DNA from: Alphaproteobacteria bacterium
GTDB taxonomy: Bacteria; Pseudomonadota; Alphaproteobacteria; JANQMY01
Reading direction: 5' to 3'
DNA: 64,000 nucleotides
Assembly (NCBI GenBank): GCA_028289425.1
Contig: JANQPL010000004.1
Location: forward strand, 372,001-436,000
A program made the translations under genes and the position numbers. Below, piece after piece: positions 20,238-30,076 of the stretch. The notes below the pieces were generated by a model. The model saw nothing but the letters and a program-made list of their open reading frames with translations, was not told the DNA's origin and did not search any database. Every line of letters starts with the position of its first letter. Positions within the stretch are counted from its first letter, which is position 1.

Positions 20238-21587
20238 TCAAGAGGTCACCTCTGACGTGCAAAGTGTTCCGGACAGGCTGTTGGACAGCGCCGCCACCAC
20301 TTGGGTATCGCGGATTTCACCGAAGAGGTCATTTTTCGCAGCCACATGAACCGGCTGCAGGTACGGGCTGCGTCCAATGGATTGGCCGGGCTTGCGTCCC
20401 TTGCCTTCGAACAAAACCGGCAGTTTGGCCCCCACACAGGCTTGATTGAAGGCGATCTGTTGTTCGTTCAACAGTTTCTGAAGTTCGGTCAACCGTTCGG
20501 CTTTTACGTGTTCTTCAATTTGCTGCGGCAAGGCGGTCCCCGGCGTGCCTGGACGCTCACTGTATTTGAAGGAAAAGGCTTGCGAATAGGTTACATCGCG
20601 TATCAGCCGCAGGGTTTCCTCAAAATCCCGGTCCGTTTCGCCCGGGAACCCGACGATAAAATCCGATGACAGGGCAATATCGGGCCGCGCCATGCGGATT
20701 TTGTCCACCAAGCGGCGGTATTCATCCGCCGAATGACCCCGGTTCATGGCGTCGAGAATGCGGTCGGATCCCGACTGAACGGGCAGATGCAGATAGGGCA
20801 TCACCTGTGGGACATCGCGATGGACGGCGATCAGCTCATCCGTCATATCGCGGGGATGGCTGGTGGTGTAGCGCAAGCGGTCAAGGCCGTCGATCTTGGC
20901 CAAATGCGTGAGGAGCTGGGCAAGCGACCATGATGAGTCCCCGGGCCCTTGACCACGATAGGCATTGACGTTTTGCCCAAGCAACGTGATTTCGCGCACG
21001 CCAGCGGCCACGAGCGCACGCGCCTCTTTCTCGATGGAAGCCACATCACGCGAGAATTCGGCACCCCGTGTGTAAGGCACAACGCAGAAAGAACAGAACT
21101 TATCGCACCCCTCTTGGATGGTCAGGAATGCGGTGACGCCGGTTTGCGACGTCGGTTCCGGCAAGTGATCGAATTTGTCCTCAACCGGAAAATCCGTATC
21201 AAGAACACCGCCCCCGTCGCGCACCGCGCGGGCCACCAACTCCGGCAGCCTGTGATAGGTCTGCGGGCCGAACACCATGTCCACCACCGGTGCCCGGCGC
21301 ATGATCTCGGCTCCCTCTGCCTGCGCTACGCAGCCGGCAACGGCCACCAGCATACGCCCCCCATTGGACTGCTTTTGTTCCTTTAGCGGACGAATGCGGC
21401 CCAATTCCGAATAGACCTTTTCCGCTGCCTTTTCTCGGATATGGCAGGTGTTCAAAATCACCAGATCGGCGTCGTCAGGGTCTTCTGTCACCCCATAGCC
21501 GATGGGCGCCAAAACGTCCGTCATCCGCTCGGAATCGTAGACGTTCATCTGACAGCCATAGGTTTTGATAAATAGCTTCTTGCTCAC
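20238..21587 (-). CDS. miaB: tRNA-2-methylthio-N6-dimethylallyladenosine synthase
   Basis: A radical-SAM methylthiotransferase acting on A37 of tRNAs. It has 449 residues. The auxiliary cluster cysteines are in [15 protein letters not shown] and [10 protein letters not shown]. The radical SAM CxxxCxxC is in [16 protein letters not shown], and a C-terminal TRAM domain follows. The start is a GTG ([13 protein letters not shown]). It is the head of the miaB-phoH-ybeY-corC-lnt series. Confidence 0.97.
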   Translation of the reverse strand: MSKKLFIKTYGCQMNVYDSERMTDVLAPIGYGVTEDPDDADLVILNTCHIREKAAEKVYSELGRIRPLKEQKQSNGGRMLVAVAGCVAQAEGAEIMRRAPVVDMVFGPQTYHRLPELVARAVRDGGGVLDTDFPVEDKFDHLPEPTSQTGVTAFLTIQEGCDKFCSFCVVPYTRGAEFSRDVASIEKEARALVAAGVREITLLGQNVNAYRGQGPGDSSWSLAQLLTHLAKIDGLDRLRYTTSHPRDMTDELIAVHRDVPQVMPYLHLPVQSGSDRILDAMNRGHSADEYRRLVDKIRMARPDIALSSDFIVGFPGETDRDFEETLRLIRDVTYSQAFSFKYSERPGTPGTALPQQIEEHVKAERLTELQKLLNEQQIAFNQACVGAKLPVLFEGKGRKPGQSIGRSPYLQPVHVAAKNDLFGEIRDTQVVAALSNSLSGTLCTSEVTS

Positions 21588-21688
21588 ACAACAAACCTGG
21601 TTTGGCAGCTCACACGCGCGTAGATCGCGCCCAATCCGCCGTCAAATTTCGGGTAGATATGTGTCAAATCCCTGCCACTTGCAAGGCA

Positions 21689-22558
21689 TCACGAGCGCAG
21701 GGCGGCGGCCACCGCTTGATCGGTTTCGGCATCTCCGCTGGCCTCTTCCCGCCCATCGCGCCAGGGGGCCCGGCCGGCCAGCATGGCCGCGACCCCGTCG
21801 GCCACCAACGATTGGCAATGATGCGTCAGTTCCTTGCGGGATTGAAACTGATCGATCGTCACCGGTTCGTGGTAGCGCAACTGAACGTCGATTGGCCCAA
21901 TGCAGAACATTTCCCAGAGATGAGGCACCAGATCCATATCGCCATACCAAGCAAACCAGGGCCGGTAGTAGCGCCCCATGGGAAGACCGTGCAGATCCGT
22001 ATAGGCCACCGATACGGGCTGCACTTTTACCTTGGTCGACCCAAGGCCTTGGCGCACATCCCGTTGGGCAACGCTCATCAACGCGCTGTTGAACGTAAGC
22101 ACCCGATTGCCGTCGCCCGATGTCCCTTCGGGAAACAATACAAGCGTATCGCCCGCCGCCAGCCTCTCATGGATGCGATCCCGGTGCTCTGCCGTTTGGT
22201 GGCGACGCTTGCGCTCCACAAAAACGGTGCGCTGGAGCCGGGCTAGGGTGCCGAAGAACGGCCAGCCGCCCACTTCGCTTTTGGCAACGAACGAGCACGG
22301 GACAACGGACGACAGGATTGGAATATCAAGCCATGAGGTGTGGTTGGCCGCGATCAGAACCGGCTGCTCGCCCGACAGGGGCACGCCGCTCACATGGACC
22401 CTTGTGCCGATGAGCCGGCAAACAAGACCATGATAAAACCGCGGAATACGGGCTGCCATGCGCTTGCTCACGCGCAATGCTGCCCACTGGACGGGAATCA
22501 GCAGCACAGTCAGCGTAAAAAACCCCGCCAACAGGCAGGTGCCGCGCACTTGCTTCAT
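21689..22558 (-). CDS. plsC: 1-acyl-sn-glycerol-3-phosphate acyltransferase
   Basis: Acylates lysophosphatidic acid to phosphatidic acid at the inner membrane. It has 289 residues with an N-terminal hydrophobic segment (CLLAGFFTLTVLLIPVQWAA). Motif I is ANHTSWLDIPIL (HX4D) and motif III is VLFPEGTSGDG. GGAGGAATC precedes the ATG. It lies between fur and miaB. An OlsA-like second acylation in ornithine-lipid synthesis is possible because olsB is in the window, but the position suggests the housekeeping PlsC. Confidence 0.92.
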   Translation of the reverse strand: MKQVRGTCLLAGFFTLTVLLIPVQWAALRVSKRMAARIPRFYHGLVCRLIGTRVHVSGVPLSGEQPVLIAANHTSWLDIPILSSVVPCSFVAKSEVGGWPFFGTLARLQRTVFVERKRRHQTAEHRDRIHERLAAGDTLVLFPEGTSGDGNRVLTFNSALMSVAQRDVRQGLGSTKVKVQPVSVAYTDLHGLPMGRYYRPWFAWYGDMDLVPHLWEMFCIGPIDVQLRYHEPVTIDQFQSRKELTHHCQSLVADGVAAMLAGRAPWRDGREEASGDAETDQAVAAALRS

Positions 22559-22632
22559 TACGATTCCTCCAGAAAACCTGAGGCAGCTATCCCAGTTCCC
22601 GCCGCCAACATCTCATGGGCGCTTTTTAAGGC

Positions 22633-23064
22633 CTATTTGTTTCCGTCACCCGAAGATTTGTCTTCAAGCGGCACACCATACAGTTCCAGGCGGTGATCTA
22701 CCAGCTTATAGCCCAAACGGCGAGCCACTTCTGTTTGCAGCTGCTCGATTTCATCATTGGTAAATTCCACAACTTTGCCGCTTTGCAGGTCGATCAAATG
22801 GTCATGATGGCTGTCCGATACCTGCTCATATCGCGAGCGGCCATCGCGGAAATCGTGCCGTTCTAGGATGCCTGCCTCTTCGAAAAGGCGCACGGTCCGG
22901 TAGACTGTGGCGATCGAGATCTTGTCGTCCACCTCAGCCGCGCGCCGATAGAGCTCTTCCACATCGGGGTGGTCGTGCGACTGCTCAAGGACGCGGGCAA
23001 TGACACGCCGTTGCTCAGTCATGCGCATCCCTTGCTTTACGCAGCGGTCTTCTATTCCAGTCAT
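22633..23064 (-). CDS. fur: Fur-family metal-responsive repressor
   Basis: A DNA-binding repressor of 143 residues. It has a winged-helix domain (MTEQRRVIARVLEQSHDHPD, ISIATVYRTVRLFEEAGI) and the metal-binding dimerisation segment DSHHDHLIDLQSGKVVEF. There is no C-terminal CxxC pair. The start at 23062-23064 (MTGIEDRCVKQG) has AAGGA upstream; the frame is open further but has no support. In alphaproteobacteria this family includes the Mn-sensing Mur, so iron versus manganese specificity is open. Confidence 0.92.
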   Translation of the reverse strand: MTGIEDRCVKQGMRMTEQRRVIARVLEQSHDHPDVEELYRRAAEVDDKISIATVYRTVRLFEEAGILERHDFRDGRSRYEQVSDSHHDHLIDLQSGKVVEFTNDEIEQLQTEVARRLGYKLVDHRLELYGVPLEDKSSGDGNK

Positions 23065-23163
23065 TTTCGCATTCCTTTGCTCGGGGAAAGGCGTGAAGTC
23101 CCAAGCGTGCCGAATCATAGTGCGAATCGGGGAAAACCGCCAGAAAATGCGGCCCGAATTCGC

Positions 23164-23649
23164 CTAGCGGCCACCGGGTGTCCATTTCATGATAAGGGCA
23201 TCTACCCGGTCGCCACCCTTTTCCCGATAATATCTGGGTCGTTTGCCCGCAATGACAAATCCCAACCTGTCATAGAGGGCCTTGGCGGCGCTGTTGTTGC
23301 TCGCAACCTCAAGAATAATCGGCACGCCCCGGCCTTGCGCTGCCCTAATTACAGCCCCCATGAGCGCGCGTCCGACGCCCTGACGCCGGACCCTCGGGCG
23401 GACCGCAATTGTTAACACCTCGCATTCTTCCCCAGAATCCCGGACCAGGGCAAAGCCGTGCAGCGCCTCATCCGGGCTTGGGTCAGAAGTTTCCGGGTTT
23501 TCGGCAAGCCAAATTTTTACGCCCGGCTGCCCGATCAGTGCGTCGAAGGCATCTTCCGGCCAAGGGGTGTCGAATGACTGCTCATGCACCCTGGCAAGAT
23601 AGTCAGAAATCCCGTCCACGCCCGGAAGGCCTCTAATCCGCACGGCCAT
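23164..23649 (-). CDS. rimI: Ribosomal protein S18-alanine N-acetyltransferase (GNAT)
   Basis: A GNAT acetyltransferase of 161 residues. The acetyl-CoA loop is VRPRVRRQGVGRALMGAVI, followed by ILEVASNNSAAKALYDRLGF. Its ATG overlaps the end of tsaB by 17 nt, the usual tsaB-rimI pairing, which supports the RimI assignment over a generic GNAT. The segment FDTPWPEDAF near the N-terminus is typical of RimI. Confidence 0.9.
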   Translation of the reverse strand: MAVRIRGLPGVDGISDYLARVHEQSFDTPWPEDAFDALIGQPGVKIWLAENPETSDPSPDEALHGFALVRDSGEECEVLTIAVRPRVRRQGVGRALMGAVIRAAQGRGVPIILEVASNNSAAKALYDRLGFVIAGKRPRYYREKGGDRVDALIMKWTPGGR

Positions 23650-24349
23650 GTTTTCCGATCACTTTGGCAAATCGAGAGGGGGCCTGCGGCTTTGCATCGG
23701 GGGGCCGCAAGTATAAGGGAGCCACGCCTTGTGGGATTTCCTTGGTCGGGATGCGCGATGCGACCAGCGCGACCTCGCGGGCCGACGGTTGTATGTCCGT
23801 ATCGTCAATTGTCAGGTGATCGGGAAGCGTGTCCAACGTCCCCCGGACGATGGCGGCCGCGCTGCCCATGAGCAGTGTGCGGCGACCATCAGCGAGCACC
23901 GCGGCAAGATCGCCGGCGGCGGTGTCGGCCGGAATCGCCCCCGCATCGCTTAAGGACGCCAAACTACCGTCGAATATTTGAAAGTAGATCTGCCCGCGGC
24001 GGGCATCCACCGCGACCGCAATGGCCTCATACCCGTCGGGCGCCTGGGCCGCCAGCGTCTGCAATGTGGAAATGCCGATCAAGGGTTTCCCAGTAGCGAG
24101 CGCGATCGCTTTTGCGGTGGCCAGGCCCACGCGCACACCTGTGAAAGTCCCTGGGCCAATCGTAACCGCCAGCCGGTCGGCCTCGGTGATCGACACACCG
24201 GATTGCTGCTCGACCTGCGCGATACGGTCCATCAGCACTTCCGCATGGCCGCGCGGCATAGGCTCAAAAAAAAGGCCCCGCTCGACGCCATCTTCGATGC
24301 ACGCCACCGAGCAGGCGCCCATAGCCGTATCAAACGCAAAGACGATCAT
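23633..24349 (-). CDS. tsaB: tRNA threonylcarbamoyladenosine biosynthesis protein TsaB
   Basis: Partner of TsaD and TsaE in t6A37 synthesis. It has 238 residues with an ASKHA-type N-terminus (VFAFDTAMGACSVACIEDG) and LAVTIGPGTFTGVRVGLATA. It lacks the metal-binding histidines of TsaD, as expected for TsaB. It overlaps rimI at its 3' end. Confidence 0.94.
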   Translation of the reverse strand: MIVFAFDTAMGACSVACIEDGVERGLFFEPMPRGHAEVLMDRIAQVEQQSGVSITEADRLAVTIGPGTFTGVRVGLATAKAIALATGKPLIGISTLQTLAAQAPDGYEAIAVAVDARRGQIYFQIFDGSLASLSDAGAIPADTAAGDLAAVLADGRRTLLMGSAAAIVRGTLDTLPDHLTIDDTDIQPSAREVALVASRIPTKEIPQGVAPLYLRPPDAKPQAPSRFAKVIGKHGRAD

Positions 24350-24379
24350 GGGCAGGGTGCCGCAGGGTGCATCAAACCG

Positions 24380-24973
24380 CTAGAGAATTTGGCAGGCGTC
24401 TTCAAAACTAAGGCGGGGCGACCGCTCGAAAACGCCTTTGGGATCGCCATAGCCAAGCGCACAGATGAAATTGGATCTGACCTGGCCGTCCGGAAAAAAC
24501 TCCCCATCCACGCCGGCATTGTCGAACCCCGACATGGGCCCGCAATCGAGCCCCAGCGCGCGGGCGGCAATGATCAGATAGGCCCCTTGCAAGCTGCCGT
24601 TCCGAAAGGCGGTGGTTTCGGCAAGCGCCGCGTCTTCGGCAAACCAATCCTTCGCACCGGGATTATGGGGGAACAGCTCGGGAATGCGGTCAAAAAACTT
24701 GAGATCATGGCCGATGATAACAACGGAAGCGGCTGTTCTTGCTTTCTCCACATTGGCGCCTAGCAGATGGGGTACAAGCCGCTCTTTGGCTTCGGGCGAT
24801 GACAGGAACAGGAACCGGGCGGGCGAGCAATTGGCCGATGTGGGGCCCCACTTCATCAAGTCGTAAACCGCCCGCAGGAGAGTGTCGCTCAACGGCGTGT
24901 CTTGCCAGGCATTTTGGCTGCGGGCCTGACGAAAAATGATATCGAGGCCTTGGTCGTTTACCGCTTTCCCCAC
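24380..24973 (-). CDS. RutE-like nitroreductase-family (malonic semialdehyde) reductase
   Basis: A 197-residue FMN-dependent nitroreductase-fold protein. MKWGPTSANCSPARFLFL, ETAFRNGSLQGAYLI, ALGLDCGPMSGFDNAGVD and PRLSFEDACQIL closely match E. coli RutE as I recall it, which reduces 3-oxopropionate in pyrimidine breakdown. No other rut genes are nearby, so the physiological substrate may differ. A GTG start at 24973 has AGGGAGCC upstream. Confidence 0.85.
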   Translation of the reverse strand: MGKAVNDQGLDIIFRQARSQNAWQDTPLSDTLLRAVYDLMKWGPTSANCSPARFLFLSSPEAKERLVPHLLGANVEKARTAASVVIIGHDLKFFDRIPELFPHNPGAKDWFAEDAALAETTAFRNGSLQGAYLIIAARALGLDCGPMSGFDNAGVDGEFFPDGQVRSNFICALGYGDPKGVFERSPRLSFEDACQIL

Positions 24974-25012
24974 GCAGGCTCCCTTTTTATCTAGGCTGGG
25001 TGATCGGCGCCG

Positions 25013-25567
25013 CTAGACCGCTTCGACGCCCGTCACCTCTGGTATGTAATGGCGCAGCATGTTTTCGATGCCATGCTTCAGGGTCATGGTTGACGACGGG
25101 CAGCCGGCACAGGCGCCCCGCATGCTCAGAAACACAACCCCTTCTTCATAGCCCCGAAAGGTGATGTCGCCACCGTCTTGGGCCACCGCCGGACGCACCC
25201 GCGTGTCCAAAAGCTCTTTGATCTGCGTCACAATTTCCCCATCCGGCCCGTCATGGTCCGCATGACCGTCCGCCGTTTCTGACTGATCGGTCATTAACGG
25301 GGCGCCGGAGACGAAATGGTCCATAATGGCGCCCAAAATTGCGGGTTTTAGGTGCTGCCATTCGCCCGAAGATTTGGTGACCGTGATAAAATCGCCACCG
25401 AAGAATACGCCTGAGACGTGTTCGATGGTAAAAAGCTGGGATGCCAAAGGCGAACGGGCGGCCGCTTCGGCATCCGGAAAGTCGATGGCGCCGGTCCCCA
25501 AAACGTCACGCCCGGGCAGAAACTTTAAGGTGGCCGGGTTTGGGGTTTCCTCGGTCTGGATAAACAT
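25013..25567 (-). CDS. nfuA: NfuA/NifU-like Fe-S cluster carrier
   Basis: Carries and delivers Fe-S clusters to target proteins. It has 184 residues: an N-terminal Nfu scaffold domain (MFIQTEETPNPATLKFLPG), a short acidic linker, then the NifU C-terminal domain with GACAGCPSSTMTLKHGIE, whose CxxC binds the cluster. The start at 25565-25567 has GGAG 9 nt upstream. It is divergent from the adenylate cyclase gene with a 55-bp gap. Confidence 0.94.
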   Translation of the reverse strand: MFIQTEETPNPATLKFLPGRDVLGTGAIDFPDAEAAARSPLASQLFTIEHVSGVFFGGDFITVTKSSGEWQHLKPAILGAIMDHFVSGAPLMTDQSETADGHADHDGPDGEIVTQIKELLDTRVRPAVAQDGGDITFRGYEEGVVFLSMRGACAGCPSSTMTLKHGIENMLRHYIPEVTGVEAV

Positions 25568-25622
25568 GAGGCGATGCTCCATATGTGCACAATTCGGCAA
25601 TCTGCGCCGTACGAGGGTATAG

Positions 25623-26897
25623 ATGGATCAGCAAACCGATAAGATCAAGCGCGCGACCGGCAACGGCGCCGCCGAATCGGCCCTCGATGCGCCAAAAGGG
25701 CCGCAAAGCCAGGATTTCAGCTGGTCCCGATCGCGGATCGCGTCATGGCTCGCCGACCATGACGGGGTGGCGATCCACCCCACGGAGCTCATCAGCGCCT
25801 TGTGCGAACGGCTGGTTTCTTCAGGTTTCCCGGTATTCCGGGTCTACGCCACGTTGCGCGACCTGCACCCCCAAATCATGGCCCGTACCTTTCTTTGGGA
25901 ACGGGACAAGGGTAGCGAAGAAATCGATCGTTTTTTCGATGAAATCAACTCGAAGGATTATCTGGAAAGCCCGGTCTATGCGATGGCCCAATCGGGCGCC
26001 TCCGGCTTCCGCCAGCGCCTGGATGGATCGGACAAGGAATTTCCCTTTCCGATTCTTCACGACATCAAGGCGGCGGGCGCCACCGACTATGTGGCGATGC
26101 CCCTTCAGTTCACGGACGGTTCGCGCCACTTTTGGTCTTGGGCAACCGACGCGCCCGGCGGGTTCACCACCGACCAACTGACCTTCCTGTACGATTTGAT
26201 GCCGTTGATCTGCCTGCGGCTGGAACTCGAGAATTCGCAGCACGTGTTGCAGCATCTGCTGGAAACGTATCTTGGCGTGGATGCGGCGCGGCGGGTTGTG
26301 GGCGGATCGATCCGCCGCGGTGAAGGCGAAGAGATCAACGCCATCGTTTTCTTTTCCGATTTGCGCGGCTTCACCCGCCTTGCGGATTCATCCGAGCCCG
26401 CAGATGTGGTCCGTGTACTGAGCGCCTACTACGAAGCCGTCGCCACGCCTGTCAAACAATTCGGCGGAGACATTTTGAAACTGGTGGGCGACGGACTGCT
26501 CGCCATCTTCCCCCTGGACCGCGAAGACGTAGACGTCAACCATGTGGGCTGTGGGGCCGTGGCCGCGGCGCGCCAGGCGACCAAGCGATTGGCCGAAGTA
26601 ACCGCCGATGAACTGCCCGCTGGCGTGGAGCAATTGAGGGCCGGCATCGCCTTGCATACGGGCAAGGTCACTTACGGCAATGTGGGGGCCCATGACCGAT
26701 TGGATTTTACCGTGATCGGCGCAACGGTTAATGAAGCGGTCCGCGTGGAGCAACTCAGTAAGCGCTTGGAACGGCCGGTCCTGGTGACGGCGGCCTTCGC
26801 CAATCTGGAATGCACCCAAGATCTTCTATCGCTCGGCTTTCATGCTCTGCGCGGCGTGCGCGAACCCAAAGAGATTTTCACACTGGCTGACCTTTAG
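25623..26897 (+). CDS. Class III adenylate cyclase
   Basis: A predicted cytosolic cyclase making cAMP, 424 residues. The N-terminal ~200 residues form a sensor-like region without clear membrane segments. The catalytic domain runs from about 220 to 400. The two metal aspartates lie in VFFSDLRGFTRLAD and ILKLVGDGLLAIF, and the transition-state Asn/Arg in NEAVRVEQLSKR. Lys in ILKLVGDG with Asp in RLDFTVIG fits ATP rather than GTP. GAGG is 6 nt before the ATG. Its last 4 bases overlap the UspA gene on the other strand. Confidence 0.9.
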   Translation: MDQQTDKIKRATGNGAAESALDAPKGPQSQDFSWSRSRIASWLADHDGVAIHPTELISALCERLVSSGFPVFRVYATLRDLHPQIMARTFLWERDKGSEEIDRFFDEINSKDYLESPVYAMAQSGASGFRQRLDGSDKEFPFPILHDIKAAGATDYVAMPLQFTDGSRHFWSWATDAPGGFTTDQLTFLYDLMPLICLRLELENSQHVLQHLLETYLGVDAARRVVGGSIRRGEGEEINAIVFFSDLRGFTRLADSSEPADVVRVLSAYYEAVATPVKQFGGDILKLVGDGLLAIFPLDREDVDVNHVGCGAVAAARQATKRLAEVTADELPAGVEQLRAGIALHTGKVTYGNVGAHDRLDFTVIGATVNEAVRVEQLSKRLERPVLVTAAFANLECTQDLLSLGFHALRGVREPKEIFTLADL

Positions 26898-27373
26898 GCC
26901 AACACGTCGATCGCATCGTCCGTCAGTGTTCCGGGCACGATCGTCACCGGGATGGGAAAGGCGCCGGTAGGGTCCTTGGCCAGCAAGCTGACCAGCGGGC
27001 CCGGGCCTTCTTTGTTCGACGCGGAGCCCAAAACCAGAACCGCAATATCCCGGTCTTCATTGATGAGATTGACGATTTCTTCCCGCGTCTTGCCTTCGCG
27101 GATGATCACCTCCGGTATGCAGCCGGTGGCCGCATTTACCTCCCCCGCCAATTCGTGAACCAGGCCTTCGGCCTCTTCCAGCGCCTCTTCACGCATACGC
27201 TGTTCCACGGCCATCCAATGCTGAAAATCCCCGGGGGTGAGGACCCGCAAGATGGTGACATGCCCGTCCGTATGCACCGCCCGGCGCGCCGCGAATCTCA
27301 GCGCAACGCGGCATTCCGGGGAATTGTCCGCGATCACCAGGAACTTCCGCGAACGTTGGGCCGTCGTATTCAT
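26894..27373 (-). CDS. Universal stress protein (UspA family)
   Basis: A single UspA domain of 159 residues. It begins RKFLVIADNSPECRVALRFAA and contains HVTILRVLTPGDF and IAVLVLGSASNKEGPGPLV. The last segment resembles the ATP-binding G-2x-G-9x-G(S/T) loop, but the final part is altered (GPGPLVSLLAKD). The exact role is unknown. It lies downstream of trpS on the same strand with a 51-bp gap. Confidence 0.85.
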   Translation of the reverse strand: MNTTAQRSRKFLVIADNSPECRVALRFAARRAVHTDGHVTILRVLTPGDFQHWMAVEQRMREEALEEAEGLVHELAGEVNAATGCIPEVIIREGKTREEIVNLINEDRDIAVLVLGSASNKEGPGPLVSLLAKDPTGAFPIPVTIVPGTLTDDAIDVLA

Positions 27374-27424
27374 GCCATTATGCTGCCATTGGTTGCGGCA
27401 TTCGGCAAGCGCGCGATTTTACCG

Positions 27425-28441
27425 TCACCCCCGAATGAATCCGACCACATCATAGACGTCCCGCAATATGGGCTCTGCCAATTCTCGGGCGCGCCCGGCG
27501 CCTTTGGCCAAAATGGCGTCTATTTCAGACGGGTCCTGCAAAAGCCGGTTCATTTCATCCGTAAGCGGAACAAGTGTTTCGACGGCGACATCCGACAGGG
27601 CTTTCTTGAAATCGGAAAATTGGGCGCCGCCAAAATCGCGCAGGACGTCTTCGGCGCTTTGGTCTGACAGGGCCGCATAGATGGACACGAGGTTCTCCGC
27701 CTCGGCCCGGCCTACAAGGCCGGCCGGCTCCGACGGCAGGGGGTCCGGGTCGGTGCGTGCTTTGCGCACTTTGAGTGCGATGGCGTCCGCATCGTCGGTC
27801 AGATTGATCCGCGAGTAATCGGACGGATCCGATTTCGACATTTTCTGGGTGCCGTCACGCAGAGACATAACCCGGGTCGCCGGGCCCGTGATCACCGGTT
27901 CGGGCAGCGGGAAGAAGTCCGGCACGCCGTAATCCGTGTTGAACTTTTGGGCGATATCCCGCGACAGTTCCAAATGCTGCTTCTGGTCCTCGCCCACCGG
28001 CACATGGGTTGCCTTGTACGCGAGAATGTCGGCGGCCATCAGGTTGGGGTACACGAACAATCCCGCACTGGCATTCTCCCGGTTCTTGCCGGCCTTTTCC
28101 TTGAACTGGGTCATGCGGTTGAGCCAGCCGATCCGGGCAACGCAATTAAAGACCCACGCCAGTTCCGCATGGGCCGAAACCTGGGATTGGTTGAACACGA
28201 TGTGTTTTTCAGGATCGATGCCCGAGGCAATGTAAGCCGCCGCCGCCGCGCGAATGCTGTCCCTCAGTTCCTTGGGATCTTGGAACACGGTGACCGCATG
28301 CAAGTCGACAATGCAATAGAGGCACGGATGGGTTTCTTGGAGCTTCACCCAATTGCGGATGGCGCCCAGATAATTGCCCAGGTGCAGATTCCCTGTGGGC
28401 TGCATGCCGGAAAAAACCAAGGGCGAATGCGCCGGTGCCAT
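27425..28441 (-). CDS. trpS: Tryptophanyl-tRNA synthetase
   Basis: Charges tRNA-Trp. It has 338 residues of class I fold. The HIGH-type motif is in [14 protein letters not shown] and the KMSKS loop is [19 protein letters not shown]. The ATG at 28439-28441 has GGAG six bases upstream; an in-frame TTG four codons earlier lacks one. It follows murJ by 84 bp. Confidence 0.96.
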   Translation of the reverse strand: MAPAHSPLVFSGMQPTGNLHLGNYLGAIRNWVKLQETHPCLYCIVDLHAVTVFQDPKELRDSIRAAAAAYIASGIDPEKHIVFNQSQVSAHAELAWVFNCVARIGWLNRMTQFKEKAGKNRENASAGLFVYPNLMAADILAYKATHVPVGEDQKQHLELSRDIAQKFNTDYGVPDFFPLPEPVITGPATRVMSLRDGTQKMSKSDPSDYSRINLTDDADAIALKVRKARTDPDPLPSEPAGLVGRAEAENLVSIYAALSDQSAEDVLRDFGGAQFSDFKKALSDVAVETLVPLTDEMNRLLQDPSEIDAILAKGAGRARELAEPILRDVYDVVGFIRG

Positions 28442-28525
28442 GAGGTGCTCCAAATCATCTTGATGCCGCGAAATAGATCGGGGGTTATTGCGTGGAGGCC
28501 GTTGGATTGCAAGGGCAAATAGGGC

Positions 28526-30076
28526 TCAGCCGCCCCGGGAAAGGGCTGCTCTCAGGTCCGAAACGGTCAGGGCGCGCACGGCGACCGCCGCGACCCCGTA
28601 AGCCGCGAGCCCGCCGCCCACAAGGATCAACAGGCTGGCCCAGCGCTCGACCAGATCTCCGTCAAATCCGGGGGCGAGCCATCCGTCGGCCGTCCACAGC
28701 ACGGCCCCCATCAATCCCGAGGCGAGCAAGATGCGCGGCAGTTTTGACGCCAACCGATTGTCCGCACGGAAATGACCGAGCTGATAGAGCCGCGCGCCCA
28801 GCAAAACGGCATTCACCCAGCCGGCAAGGGAGGTGGCAATGGCAATGCCCAAATAGCCAAGCTCCAGCGGAAAGAACAGGATGAGGCTCGCCACCACATT
28901 GAGCCCGGCATTGACCATCGAAAAATAGAGCGGCGTCTTGGTGTCTTCGCGGGCGAAAAAGCCCGGCGAAAAGATCTTGATCAACACAAAAGCCGGCAGA
29001 CCGAACGCAAAGATCTGCACCGCGAGGGCAACCTTCTGGGCCGCCTCGGCCGTGAAAGCACCATTCTGAAAGAGCACGGACACGATCGGCAACGGGATCA
29101 CCGCCAGCGCCACGGCGGCCGGCACCGTAAGTCCCATGGAGAATTCGAGGGACCGGTTTTGACTGTCCAGCGCGCCCGACTCATCGCCCCCACGCAGACG
29201 CCGGGTGATTTCGGGCAGTAAGACGACACCCATGGCGATGCCGATCATGCCAAGAGGCAATTGATAGATGCGGTCGGCAAAGCCCAGCACGGCCCGGGCG
29301 CTTTCCTCGAATGACGCGATCGCGTGTCCGATAAACAAGTTGATCTGGGTAATGCCGCCGGCGATCGCCCCCGGAATGCCGAGCTGAATGAGACGCCGTA
29401 CGCCCGGTGTCATGCGGGGGCGCGGCAGGCGTAAGGCCATGCCCTGGCGCGAACAGCCCCACAATAGCAGCAGGAACTGTAACACCCCGGCCACCGCCAC
29501 GCCCCACACCAAAGCATGTCCAGGCGTGGGTACCGCCGGCGTCACATAGACAATGAAGACGATCAGGGTCACGTTCAACAGAACCGGCGCAGCGGCCGCC
29601 ACCGCATAGCGCCGCAGCGAATTGAGAACGCCGCTCAACATCGCCGTCAGCGACATAAACATCAGGTAGGGAAAGGCAATCCGTGTAAAGAGCGTCGTGG
29701 TGGCGAACTTTTCCGGATCGTCCGCGAAACCGGGGGCGATGATATAGGTGAGCAGGGGCATCGCCATTTGCGCAAGGATCGTCAGCACCACCAGGGTAAT
29801 GAGCAGCATGCCCAATATTTCTTCCGCAAATCTCTTGGCGGCCGCTTCGCCGTTCTCCTCCAACTGTCGGGAGAACAAGGGCACAAAGGCTGAATTGAAC
29901 GCCCCTTCCCCGAACAGGCGGCGAAACAGATTGGGAAACGCAAAGGCCGCGAACCAGGCATCCGCAATGGGCCCCACACCGAGATATCGGGCGATCAGGA
30001 TATCCCGGATGAATCCCAATATGCGGCTTGCACCGGTCCAGCCGCCGACGGTGGCGAAGGATTTAAGCAGGTTCAT
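28526..30076 (-). CDS. murJ: Lipid II flippase MurJ
   Basis: Flips lipid II across the inner membrane for peptidoglycan synthesis. It has 516 residues with about 14 membrane segments. The N-terminus VGGWTGASRILGFIRDILIA and FPNLFRRLFGEGAFNSAFVP are the MVF-family signature. Its ATGA overlaps the glnD stop by 4 nt, so it is coupled to glnD. Confidence 0.95.
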   Translation of the reverse strand: MNLLKSFATVGGWTGASRILGFIRDILIARYLGVGPIADAWFAAFAFPNLFRRLFGEGAFNSAFVPLFSRQLEENGEAAAKRFAEEILGMLLITLVVLTILAQMAMPLLTYIIAPGFADDPEKFATTTLFTRIAFPYLMFMSLTAMLSGVLNSLRRYAVAAAAPVLLNVTLIVFIVYVTPAVPTPGHALVWGVAVAGVLQFLLLLWGCSRQGMALRLPRPRMTPGVRRLIQLGIPGAIAGGITQINLFIGHAIASFEESARAVLGFADRIYQLPLGMIGIAMGVVLLPEITRRLRGGDESGALDSQNRSLEFSMGLTVPAAVALAVIPLPIVSVLFQNGAFTAEAAQKVALAVQIFAFGLPAFVLIKIFSPGFFAREDTKTPLYFSMVNAGLNVVASLILFFPLELGYLGIAIATSLAGWVNAVLLGARLYQLGHFRADNRLASKLPRILLASGLMGAVLWTADGWLAPGFDGDLVERWASLLILVGGGLAAYGVAAVAVRALTVSDLRAALSRGG